Of a stretch of DNA of 5,162 bases, positions 1-5,162 are shown one piece after another. Every line of letters begins with the position of its first letter. Position 1 is the stretch's first letter. The stretch spans positions 1 to 5,162 of the forward strand of contig JAGAYQ010000209.1 of the NCBI GenBank assembly GCA_017940445.1, in the 5' to 3' direction. The translations under genes were made by a program, and so were the position numbers. Origin of the DNA: Pyramidobacter sp. (GTDB lineage: Bacteria; Synergistota; Synergistia; Synergistales; Dethiosulfovibrionaceae). The notes beneath the pieces were generated by a model that did not search any database, had not been told where the DNA came from, and saw only the letters and a program-made list of their open reading frames with translations.

Positions 1-1227
1 ATACGTGCAATCCCGTCCAAGTCGCACGTACACCGCCTGCTCATCTGCGCTGCGCTGGCCGATCGTTCTCTTTCGCTGCCGTGCCGCGTTGTTTCTAATG
101 ATATCCGCGCTACGATCTCCTGCCTGAACGCGCTTGGAGCGCATCTGGAACTTGAGCACGGGGGCATTGCTGTTGTCCCGATACGGCGCGCACCGAGCTC
201 TGCCGAGCTCGATCCTGGAGAAAGCGGCTCGACGTATCGTTTTTTCACGCCGCTTGCGGCTGCCTTGGGAGTGGATACGCGCTTTACGCTGCACGGCAAG
301 CTGCCCTCGCGGCCGATGGACGATCTGTGGCGCGAGATGGAAGCTCATGGCGTGACGATAGCCGGCAAAGGTACGGAAAAAACGACGCTGCGCGGCAAAC
401 TGTCGCCCGGCGAGTACCGTCTGTCAGGCGGCGTGTCGTCGCAGTTTTTCTCTGGGCTGCTGTTTGCGCTGCCGCTGCTTGACGGCGACAGCCGCATCAT
501 CGTGACCGACCATCTGGAATCGGCGGGGTATGTTGAGATGACGCTGGCGGCGCTTGCGGCGTTCGGGGTGCGTGCAGCCTTTGACGGCACAGCCTTTTCC
601 ATTCCCGGCAACCAGAAATACACAGCTCCTGTTCAGCTTTGCCCTGAGGGAGACTGGTCAAACAGTGCCTTTTGGCTGTGCGCTGCTGCTGCCCGCGGTT
701 CGATGACGGTGACGGGGCTGTCGCTGCCATCGCGTCAGGGCGACAGCGCAGTGGTTGAGATCCTGCGCCGCTTTGGCGCCGACGTGACTCTAAAGGGAGA
801 CGCACTTTCCGTCAGCGCCCGCCCGCTGCGCGGCGTCACCGTGGACGTGGGGGAAACGCCTGATCTCGTTCCTGCCCTTGCTGTCGCGGCTGTCGCTGCC
901 ACGGGACAGACGGTGCTGGAGAATGCCGGCCGGCTGCGCCTGAAAGAAAGCGACCGTATCGCCACGGTCTGTGCGGCAGTCAATGCTTTAGGCGGCTGTG
1001 CGCGAGATGTCGGCGACGCTATCGTCATTGAAGGCGGTGCAGAACTGCGCGGCGGCGTGGTCGACGCAAGCGGCGATCACCGCATCGCGATGCTCGGAGC
1101 CATGCTGGCGCCGCAATGCAGGGAGCCCGTGACGATCCTCGGGGCGCAGGCAGCCGATAAATCCTACCCCGGATTTTTTGACGATGTGACAGCCTTGGGC
1201 GGCATCGTCACGACAAGGGAGGCATAG
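1..1227 (+). CDS. aroA: 3-phosphoshikimate 1-carboxyvinyltransferase (EPSP synthase), 5' end missing
   Basis: This enzyme transfers the enolpyruvyl group of PEP to shikimate-3-phosphate, the sixth step of the cytoplasmic shikimate pathway. The frame is open from base 1 to the TAG at 1225-1227, giving 408 residues (numbered here from the first codon). About 15-20 N-terminal residues are probably missing, judged from the position of the first conserved Lys. Visible family motifs are: IPSKS..HR with K7, S8 and R12 (E. coli K22, S23, R27); GESGST..R at 73-80, where G76 matches the glyphosate-critical Gly96; LPSRPM at 101-106; SSQ at 146-148 for S3P binding; catalytic D288; RLKESDR at 313-319 with K315 and E316; DHR at 359-361; and K387 in DKSYPGFF. 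Every expected catalytic residue in view is present, so it should be functional. A TTG at 265 could be mistaken for a start, but conserved motifs lie upstream of it in the same frame. It is followed 3 nt later by aroC. Confidence 0.97.
   Translation: MRAIPSKSHVHRLLICAALADRSLSLPCRVVSNDIRATISCLNALGAHLELEHGGIAVVPIRRAPSSAELDPGESGSTYRFFTPLAAALGVDTRFTLHGKLPSRPMDDLWREMEAHGVTIAGKGTEKTTLRGKLSPGEYRLSGGVSSQFFSGLLFALPLLDGDSRIIVTDHLESAGYVEMTLAALAAFGVRAAFDGTAFSIPGNQKYTAPVQLCPEGDWSNSAFWLCAAAARGSMTVTGLSLPSRQGDSAVVEILRRFGADVTLKGDALSVSARPLRGVTVDVGETPDLVPALAVAAVAATGQTVLENAGRLRLKESDRIATVCAAVNALGGCARDVGDAIVIEGGAELRGGVVDASGDHRIAMLGAMLAPQCREPVTILGAQAADKSYPGFFDDVTALGGIVTTREA
1215..1222 (+). promoter_or_regulatory. 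Shine-Dalgarno site of aroC, inside the aroA 3' end
   Basis: AAGGGAGG lies 8 nt before the ATG at 1231 and overlaps the last codons of aroA. It fixes the aroC start and suggests translational coupling with aroA. Confidence 0.85.
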
Positions 1228-1230
1228 ACG

Positions 1231-2331
1231 ATGAGCTCTTCATGGGGGCGGCGCATCCGCGTGTCGATCTTCGGCCAGTCGCATTCGGCCGGCATCGGCG
1301 CGGTGGTCGAGGGGCTGCCGGCGGGATTCCCCATCGATATGGAACGCCTTGCGGCGTTTCTGGCGCGCCGCGCGCCGGGGAAAAGTCCGCTTTCGACGCC
1401 GCGAAAGGAAGCCGACGCGCCGGAGTTTTTGTCGGGAGTCGCTAACGGGCGGCTGTGCGGCGCTCCGCTGGCGTTTGTGATCCGCAACACGAACGTGAGG
1501 CCGGGCGATTATACCGAATTTATCGACGTGCCGCGCCCCGGGCATGCCGACTGGACGGCCGCGGTCAAATACGGCGGATTTCAGGACGCTTCCGGCGGCG
1601 GGCATTTTTCCGGACGGCTCACCGCGCCGCTGACGGCTGCCGGCGGCATCTGCATGCAGATTCTGGAGTCGATGGGGATCTTCATCGGCGCGCATATCCT
1701 TTCGATCGGCTCTGAGCGCGGCCGTGGCTTCGATCCCGTGAACGTGAGCAAGGCCGATTTCGACGCGCGCATTTTTTCGCCGCTGACGGTGCTTGATGCG
1801 GCGGCCGGAGAACGAATGGCTGCCGTGATTGAAGCAGCGCGGTCTGAAAACGATTCCATCGGCGGCGTGGTCGAATGCGCTGCTGTCGGCCTGCCTGCCG
1901 GCGTTGGCGAGCCGATGTTCGACGGGCTGGAAAGCGCGATCGCGCAGGTCGTCTTCGGCATCCCTGCCGTCAAGGGCGTGGAGTTCGGCGCGGGCTTTGA
2001 AGCCGCTCGGATGAGGGGCAGCGAGCACAACGACCTGTTCGTGAACAGCGGCGGGCAGGTGCGCACGTTGAGCAACAATCACGGCGGCAGCCTGGGCGGC
2101 ATCTCCAGCGGCATGCCGCTGATCTTCCGCGCTGCGTTCAAGCCCACGCCGTCGATCGGGCGCGTGCAGAAAACGCTGAACGTGAAGACGATGACCCCGA
2201 CGGAGCTGACCATCAAAGGCCGTCACGACCCGTGCATCGTCCCCCGCGCCGTGCCCGTCGTCGAAGCAGCCTGCGCGGTCGCCCTCTGCGACGCCCTGCT
2301 GCCCGGCGACTATGCCCCGTTAAAGTTTTAA
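1231..2331 (+). CDS. aroC: Chorismate synthase
   Basis: This enzyme converts 5-enolpyruvylshikimate-3-phosphate to chorismate by 1,4-anti elimination, using reduced FMN. It has 366 residues, a normal family length, and starts at an ATG with a strong Shine-Dalgarno site. Motifs seen are: FGQSHS at 14-19 with catalytic H18; RRAPGKSPLSTPRKEAD at 47-63; RPGHADWT at 102-109 with H105; KYGGFQDASGGGHFSGRLTAP at 113-133; NDSIGG at 207-212; SNNHGGSLGGISSG at 281-294; and GRHDPC at 330-335 with D333. Two segments differ from the E. coli-type consensus: FGESHG is FGQSHS, and RGGGRSSARET is replaced by SGGGHFSGRLT. The second form is familiar from anaerobic Firmicutes, so I read it as a clade variant, not damage. 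The TAA stop at 2329-2331 sits in a direct repeat bordering the aroC-pheA spacer, so the present C-terminus (..APLKF) may be shorter than the ancestral one. Confidence 0.97.
   Translation: MSSSWGRRIRVSIFGQSHSAGIGAVVEGLPAGFPIDMERLAAFLARRAPGKSPLSTPRKEADAPEFLSGVANGRLCGAPLAFVIRNTNVRPGDYTEFIDVPRPGHADWTAAVKYGGFQDASGGGHFSGRLTAPLTAAGGICMQILESMGIFIGAHILSIGSERGRGFDPVNVSKADFDARIFSPLTVLDAAAGERMAAVIEAARSENDSIGGVVECAAVGLPAGVGEPMFDGLESAIAQVVFGIPAVKGVEFGAGFEAARMRGSEHNDLFVNSGGQVRTLSNNHGGSLGGISSGMPLIFRAAFKPTPSIGRVQKTLNVKTMTPTELTIKGRHDPCIVPRAVPVVEAACAVALCDALLPGDYAPLKF
2323..2330 (+). repeat. Left copy of an 8-bp direct repeat flanking the aroC-pheA palindrome
   Basis: AAGTTTTA here is repeated exactly at 2487-2494, 164 bp downstream, and the two copies bracket the palindromic spacer. 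This copy covers the last two sense codons of aroC and part of its stop. It looks like a possible target-site duplication. The right copy overlaps the palindrome end by two bases, so the duplication could be only 6 bp (GTTTTA). An 8-bp match between A/T-rich sequences can arise by chance. Confidence 0.5.
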
Positions 2332-2344
2332 TTCAAAACCTTTA

Positions 2345-2376
2345 ACACAAAGACACAAAGGCCCGAAGACCCGAAG
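2345..2376 (+). repeat. Four tandem 8-mers (RCMCRAAG) forming the left arm
   Basis: The units are ACACAAAG, ACACAAAG, GCCCGAAG and ACCCGAAG, end to end and followed by AAGAAAAA. Short tandem units of this kind (ACACAAAG, CACGAAG) are, from general familiarity, common in intergenic DNA of many unrelated bacteria. I could not check this. Confidence 0.75.
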
Positions 2377-2454
2377 AAGAAAAATGAGATTCGTTCCTGC
2401 CCGGCATGCTCCATCGAGCACGGCGTCTTCTCAAAGCTTTTTTCCATGTTTTTC

Positions 2455-2478
2455 CTTTGTGCCTTCGTGTCTTTGTGT
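2455..2478 (-). repeat. Three tandem 8-mers (RCACRAAG on the minus strand) forming the right arm
   Basis: Read on the minus strand from 2478 down, the units are ACACAAAG, ACACGAAG and GCACAAAG, followed by GAAAAA. They are inverted relative to the four units at 2345-2376 and pair with the first three of them. The outer unit pairs perfectly, the second has one mismatch, and the third has one mismatch and one G-U pair if transcribed. Confidence 0.75.
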
Positions 2479-2486
2479 CGGCTTTG

Positions 2487-2494
2487 AAGTTTTA
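2487..2494 (+). repeat. Right copy of the 8-bp direct repeat flanking the palindrome
   Basis: AAGTTTTA is identical to 2323-2330. Its first two bases are also the last two of the palindrome end TTTGAA. See the left copy for interpretation. Confidence 0.5.
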
Positions 2495-2510
2495 CGAATC
2501 TGATTTTTGC

Positions 2511-2517
2511 AAAGGAG
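2511..2517 (+). promoter_or_regulatory. Shine-Dalgarno site of pheA
   Basis: AAAGGAG lies 10 nt before the ATG at 2528 and just outside the direct repeat. It favours 2528 over the upstream TTG at 2507, which would precede this site, and over the ATG at 2534, which is 16 nt away. Confidence 0.8.
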
Positions 2518-2527
2518 CCAGCAAATA

Positions 2528-3667
2528 ATGGACATGAAAGATTTCCGCGCCCAGATCGACGAGATCGACGGCGGCCTCATCGACCTCATCACCCGCCGCT
2601 TTGCCGTCGTGCGCGACATTGCCGCCTACAAGGCGAAGAACAACATCCCCATCTACGATCCCGCGCGCGAGCGCCAGAAGCTGAACGACCTCGCCAATTC
2701 CGTCGGCGAGGAGCTTGCCCCCGCGATGGACGCGCTGTTCTCGCTGATCTTCGATCTCAGCCGTTCCGAGCAGAACCGCATCTTCGCCGGGCAGTCGCCG
2801 ATCAAGTCGGCCATCCAGCTGGCCCTCGCCAACACGCCTGCGCAGTTCCCGATGCGGCCGCTCGTCGCCTGCCAGGGCGTGGAGGGCGCGTACTCGCAGA
2901 TGGCCTGCGAGCGCATCTTTCCTTCCGGCAGCATCATGTACTTCAATTATTTTGAGAACGTCTTTGCCGCTGTCGAGCAGGGGCTGTGCCGCTACGGCAT
3001 CCTCCCCATCGAAAACAGCACCGCCGGATCGGTCAACCGCATTTATGACCTGATGATGGAGCACAGCTGCTACATCGTGCGCAGCTGCCGCGTCAAAGTC
3101 GATCACTGCCTGCTCGCCAACCCGGGCGCGAAGCTGGAGGACATCAGGGAAGTCGTCTCGCACGAACAGGCCCTTGCCCAGAGCCAGGCGTTCATCAAGA
3201 GCATCGGCGCCAAGCCGATCCCTGTCAAGAATACGGCCGCCGCGGCGCAGATGGTGCATGACTCCGGCCGCAAAGATCTGGCCGCGCTGTCGTCGCGCAG
3301 CTGCGCCGAACTGTACGGCCTGAACTGCCTCAAAGCATCCGTGCAGGACGCCGGCAGCAACTTCACCCGCTTCATCTGCATCAGCAAGAACCTGGAGATC
3401 TACCCCGGCGCCAACCGCACCAGTCTGATGATGACCATCCCGCACCGCCGTGGCGCGCTGTCGCATGTGCTCTCGCGCTTCAAGGCCCTCGACATCAACC
3501 TCAACAAGCTGGAGAGCCGCCCGCTCGCCAACAGCGATTTCGAGTTCATGTTCTATTTCGACATCGACTGTTCCGTCTACAACGACTCGTTCCTGCGCGT
3601 CTTCGACGATCTGCAGGGGGCGGTGACGACGCTCAAGTATCTGGGAAGCTACTCCGAGGTCGTGTAG
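2528..3667 (+). CDS. pheA: Bifunctional chorismate mutase-prephenate dehydratase (P-protein) with ACT domain
   Basis: This protein converts chorismate to prephenate and then to phenylpyruvate, committing flux to phenylalanine. It has 379 residues, close to the 386 of E. coli PheA. Residues 1-85 form an AroQ-class chorismate mutase with R7, R24, K35, D44, R47, E48 and Q82 matching E. coli R11, R28, K39, D48, R51, E52 and Q88. Residues about 111-285 form the prephenate dehydratase, with CQGVEGAYSQ at 115-124, PIENSTAGSV at 160-169, SHEQALAQ at 211-218 and NFTRF at 278-282 holding the catalytic Thr T280. Residues about 297-379 form an ACT domain with GALSHVL at 309-315 and LESRP at 328-332, the Phe-binding motifs of the family, so feedback inhibition by phenylalanine is expected. 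Both active sites look intact. It is the only gene here separated from its upstream neighbour by a real gap; its TAG abuts the aroE-aroK ATG. Confidence 0.97.
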   Translation: MDMKDFRAQIDEIDGGLIDLITRRFAVVRDIAAYKAKNNIPIYDPARERQKLNDLANSVGEELAPAMDALFSLIFDLSRSEQNRIFAGQSPIKSAIQLALANTPAQFPMRPLVACQGVEGAYSQMACERIFPSGSIMYFNYFENVFAAVEQGLCRYGILPIENSTAGSVNRIYDLMMEHSCYIVRSCRVKVDHCLLANPGAKLEDIREVVSHEQALAQSQAFIKSIGAKPIPVKNTAAAAQMVHDSGRKDLAALSSRSCAELYGLNCLKASVQDAGSNFTRFICISKNLEIYPGANRTSLMMTIPHRRGALSHVLSRFKALDINLNKLESRPLANSDFEFMFYFDIDCSVYNDSFLRVFDDLQGAVTTLKYLGSYSEVV

Positions 3668-4888
3668 ATGAAGCGCTTCGGCCTGATCGGCCGCGTCCTC
3701 GGACACAGCTTTTCCCCCGCCATCCACGCGATGATCGCGGATTACGAGTACAAGCTCTATCCGCTCGAACCGGAGCAGCTTGACGATTTTCTGCGAAATA
3801 CCGACTGCGACGGCTTCAACGTCACGATCCCGTACAAGCTTGACGTGATGCGCAGCTGCGCCCGCCTTTCTTCGCGCGCGCGGGCGATCGGCTGTGTCAA
3901 CACGCTCACCCGCCTGCCGGGCGGCTCGTGGCGCGGCGATAACACAGACTGGGACGGCTTTCTCGCGCTGCTCGGCAGCGATGCCAGCGAGTTTTACGGC
4001 CGCCCTGCGCTCGTGCTCGGCTCAGGCGGCGCGTCGCGCACCGTCTGCGCGGCGCTGAAGGAATGCGGCATCCCGTTTGCGGTCATTTCGCGAAACGGCC
4101 CTGACAATTATGAAAATCTCGACCGGCACGCCGACGCCGAGCTGCTGATCAACACCACGCCCGTCGGCATGTACCCGCACAACGGCGAGTCGCCAGTCGA
4201 TCTGCGGCTGTTCCCGCGTCTGCGGCTCGTCCTTGACGTGATCTACAACCCAGCCCGCACGGCGCTGATGCTCCAGGCCGACGAGCTCGGCATCCCCGCC
4301 CGCGGCGGCCTGCTCATGCTCGCCGGTCAGGGCGTGCGCGCGGCGGAGCTGTTCCTCGGCCGCGAACTGCACGAAGATCTTGCCGAAGAAATTGCCGCGA
4401 AGATCGAACGCTCAACGAAGAACATCGTCCTCATCGGCATGCCCGGCTGCGGCAAGACGACGACAGCCCGCGCTCTCGGAAAGCTGACCGGGCGCGAGGT
4501 CGTCGACATCGACGCGGCTATTGAAGCGCGCGCCGGAAAAACGATCCCGGACATCTTTGCCCGGCAGGGCGAAGACGCTTTCCGCGCGCTCGAGACCGAA
4601 GTGCTGGCCGAAGCGTCAAAGCGCAGCGGCACTGTGATCGCTGCCGGCGGGGGCGTCGTCACGCGGGCGTGCAATCTGCCCCTTTTGCGTCAGAACAGCA
4701 CTGTCGTGTACCTCGACCGACGCGGCGATCTTCCTGTCGCCGGCCGGCCCGTGTCGCAGAGCAAAGGCGTTGAGACGCTGCGGGCGGAGCGTGAGCCGCT
4801 CTACCGCACCTGGGCCGATCTCATCGTGACCAGCGGCGCGACCGCGCCCCTGACAGCTCAAAAGATCAAGGAGGCATTGCAGCTGTGA
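3668..4888 (+). CDS. aroE/aroK: Fused shikimate dehydrogenase (N-terminal) and shikimate kinase (C-terminal)
   Basis: One 406-residue frame carries two consecutive pathway enzymes: NADP-dependent reduction of 3-dehydroshikimate to shikimate, then ATP-dependent phosphorylation to shikimate-3-phosphate. Residues 1 to about 247 are AroE, with HSFSP (S14, S16), NVTIPYK (T53, catalytic K57), N78, NTDWDG (D94), the nucleotide loop GSGGAS at 118-123, SRN at 141-143, NTTPVGMYP at 162-170 and Q221. These match E. coli S14, S16, T61, K65, N86, D102 and Q244. Residues about 252-406 are AroK, with Walker [10 protein letters not shown] at 257-265, DID at 280-282, FR at 305-306, GGG at 327-329, lid RP at 360-361 and R375. 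The linker is only a few residues. No internal start with a Shine-Dalgarno site precedes the kinase, so I read a true fusion and not two genes. The lid region looks about 10 residues shorter than in M. tuberculosis AroK. The start follows GAGG (3656-3659), 8 nt before the ATG and inside pheA. Confidence 0.96.
   Translation: MKRFGLIGRVLGHSFSPAIHAMIADYEYKLYPLEPEQLDDFLRNTDCDGFNVTIPYKLDVMRSCARLSSRARAIGCVNTLTRLPGGSWRGDNTDWDGFLALLGSDASEFYGRPALVLGSGGASRTVCAALKECGIPFAVISRNGPDNYENLDRHADAELLINTTPVGMYPHNGESPVDLRLFPRLRLVLDVIYNPARTALMLQADELGIPARGGLLMLAGQGVRAAELFLGRELHEDLAEEIAAKIERSTKNIVLIGMPGCGKTTTARALGKLTGREVVDIDAAIEARAGKTIPDIFARQGEDAFRALETEVLAEASKRSGTVIAAGGGVVTRACNLPLLRQNSTVVYLDRRGDLPVAGRPVSQSKGVETLRAEREPLYRTWADLIVTSGATAPLTAQKIKEALQL
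4868..4874 (+). promoter_or_regulatory. Shine-Dalgarno site that fixes the GTG start of aroQ
   Basis: AAGGAGG lies 10 nt before the GTG at 4885, inside the aroE-aroK 3' end. In-frame ATG codons at 4915 and 4921 are too far away and would remove the conserved LLIINGPN segment. Confidence 0.85.
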
Positions 4889-5162
4889 AACTGCTCATCA
4901 TCAACGGTCCCAACATGAACATGCTGGGCGTTCGCGAGCCGGAGATCTACGGCCGCGAGACCCTTGCCGACCTGGAGGAGATGATCCGCACCCACTGCGC
5001 CGCTCGCGGCGTGTCGTGCGAGTTCTTCCAGAGCAACCACGAAGGTGCCATCGTCGACCGCATCCAGGCTGCGCTGGGGAACATCGACGGCATCGTCATC
5101 AACCCGGCCGCCTACACCCACACCAGCATCGCCATCCCCGACGCGCTGCGCGCCGTCGGCAT
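4885..5162 (+). CDS. aroQ: 3-dehydroquinate dehydratase, type II, 3' end missing
   Basis: This enzyme dehydrates 3-dehydroquinate to 3-dehydroshikimate, the substrate of the AroE domain encoded just upstream. Type II enzymes are small dodecamer-forming proteins of about 145-150 residues; 92 are present here before the window ends. Motifs seen are: NGPN at 7-10; R17 in the mobile lid loop ([10 protein letters not shown]); the catalytic Tyr Y22 in EIYG; QSNHEG at 49-54; and [10 protein letters not shown] at 72-81 with N73 and H79. The catalytic His expected near residue 100 lies beyond the window. Translation starts at GTG, and GTGA overlaps the TGA of aroE-aroK by 4 nt, a typical coupled junction. 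Type I enzymes (AroD) are excluded because these motifs belong only to the type II fold. Confidence 0.96.
   Translation, partial: MKLLIINGPNMNMLGVREPEIYGRETLADLEEMIRTHCAARGVSCEFFQSNHEGAIVDRIQAALGNIDGIVINPAAYTHTSIAIPDALRAVG

Larger units (their letters stand above)
2332..2488. repeat. Imperfect palindrome of about 157 bp between aroC and pheA, possible MITE-like non-coding element
   Basis: The outer ends TTCAAA (2332-2337) and TTTGAA (2483-2488) are reverse complements. Inside them, ACACAAAGACACAAAGGC (2345-2362) matches the reverse complement of 2461-2478 at 17 of 18 positions. Further in, TGAGA (2385-2389) faces TCTCA (2429-2433). The apex is a 5-bp stem, TGCTC/GAGCA (2407-2411 and 2416-2420), with a CATC loop. 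The stretch is less GC-rich than the genes around it and has A-rich left and T-rich right halves. It encodes no transposase. It is the only sizeable gap in an otherwise tightly packed operon. It may be a small non-autonomous inserted element, a regulatory leader for pheA, or both. It is not a canonical intrinsic terminator, because the stem is not GC-rich and no long T-run follows it directly. Confidence 0.7.
2384..2503 (+). other. Phe-rich 39-codon open frame ahead of pheA, speculative leader peptide
   Basis: The frame runs from ATG at 2384 to TGA at 2501-2503 and ends 24 nt before the pheA ATG. It contains six Phe codons, four of them in seven positions (FFPCFSF, 2438-2458). The position and Phe content recall the pheA leader peptide of enteric bacteria. 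Against this, the start has only a weak purine stretch (GAAGAAGAAAA) in place of a proper Shine-Dalgarno site. The TTT and TTC codons also follow automatically from reading the T-rich complement of the repeat units. The peptide is longer than typical attenuator leaders, and no clear terminator-antiterminator pair was found. Probably incidental, but recorded because of the gene it precedes. Confidence 0.15.
2480..2519 (+). promoter_or_regulatory. Possible hairpin masking the pheA ribosome-binding site
   Basis: GGC (2480-2482) can pair with GCC (2517-2519), and TTTG (2483-2486) with CAAA (2510-2513), with GGA left as a bulge. The 3' side contains the pheA Shine-Dalgarno site. The 5' side overlaps TTTGAA, the outer end of the large palindrome, so the two pairings are mutually exclusive. 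The stem is short and has a 23-nt loop, so the role is only a possibility. Confidence 0.25.

Noticed and set aside
265..267. TTG at 265 as the aroA start
   Set aside because: The same frame is open to base 1 and encodes the conserved PSKS..HR and GESGST motifs upstream. The gene simply enters from the left edge.
1240..2226. Long open frame on the minus strand across aroC (about 328 codons)
   Set aside because: It is a shadow of aroC, rich in Arg, Ala and His, with no recognisable family. Chorismate synthase motifs run the full length of the other strand.
2332..2488. CRISPR array
   Set aside because: The repeats are 8 nt, contiguous without spacers, and inverted between the arms.
2507..2527. 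TTG at 2507 as an earlier pheA start
   Set aside because: It would place the strong AAAGGAG inside the coding region. ATG 2528 has correct spacing and begins at the expected N-terminus of the chorismate mutase domain.
2332..2527. Rho-independent terminator, T-box or other known riboswitch in the aroC-pheA spacer
   Set aside because: The hairpin is long, imperfect and not GC-rich. The T-run (2504-2508) is short and away from the stem. No T-box core (AANNTGGNACCGCG) or recognisable riboswitch core was seen.
2332..2527. Internal promoter for pheA
   Set aside because: TTGAAG at 2484-2489 resembles a -35 box, but no convincing -10 hexamer lies at the right distance.
2431..2619. Minus-strand frame of 62 codons ending in the palindrome (KPTQRHEGTKEKHGKK)
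   Set aside because: The C-terminal part is a translation of the 8-mer repeats and the rest is antisense to pheA. It is a typical spurious peptide from this kind of repeat.
2492..3727. Long open frame on the minus strand across pheA (about 411 codons)
   Set aside because: It mirrors the codons of a well-supported P-protein in GC-rich DNA. It is Val/Ala/Asp/Arg-rich with no recognisable domain and no ribosome-binding site of its own.

Overview
The window is a single plus-strand block of aromatic amino-acid biosynthesis genes. In order it holds the 3' part of aroA (EPSP synthase), aroC (chorismate synthase), a bifunctional chorismate mutase-prephenate dehydratase (pheA), a fused shikimate dehydrogenase-shikimate kinase (aroE-aroK), and the 5' part of aroQ (type II 3-dehydroquinate dehydratase). 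The block is cut at both ends.

The DNA is GC-rich and bacterial, with clear purine-rich Shine-Dalgarno sites. The gene order, the chorismate synthase variant motifs (FGQSHS, GGGHFSGRLTAP) and the style of the CM-PDT protein point to an anaerobe of the Clostridia or possibly Synergistota type. That placement rests on remembered family resemblance, not on a search, and is uncertain.

Layout: aroA ends at 1227 and aroC starts 3 nt later. pheA ends at 3667 and aroE-aroK starts on the next base. aroE-aroK and aroQ overlap by 4 nt (GTGA). The one break in this tight packing is 2332-2527, between aroC and pheA. It is filled by an imperfect palindrome of about 157 bp. Its arms are short tandem 8-mers (consensus RCACRAAG), and it is bracketed by an 8-bp direct repeat, AAGTTTTA. 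Removing one direct repeat plus the palindrome on paper lets the aroC frame read 11 codons further, to a TAA that overlaps the pheA ATG as TAATG. The simplest reading is that a small non-coding element inserted at the aroC 3' end and supplied the present aroC stop. A competing or additional reading is that this stretch acts as a leader for pheA. It holds a Phe-rich 39-codon frame and a hairpin that could mask the pheA ribosome-binding site.

Pathway logic: AroQ makes 3-dehydroshikimate, AroE reduces it to shikimate, AroK phosphorylates that, AroA adds the enolpyruvyl group, AroC makes chorismate, and the CM-PDT commits chorismate to phenylpyruvate and phenylalanine. The cluster therefore covers DHQ dehydration through to phenylpyruvate. 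DAHP synthase, dehydroquinate synthase and any tyrosine-branch enzyme are not in the window. No promoter, RNA gene, CRISPR array or protein-coding mobile element was seen.
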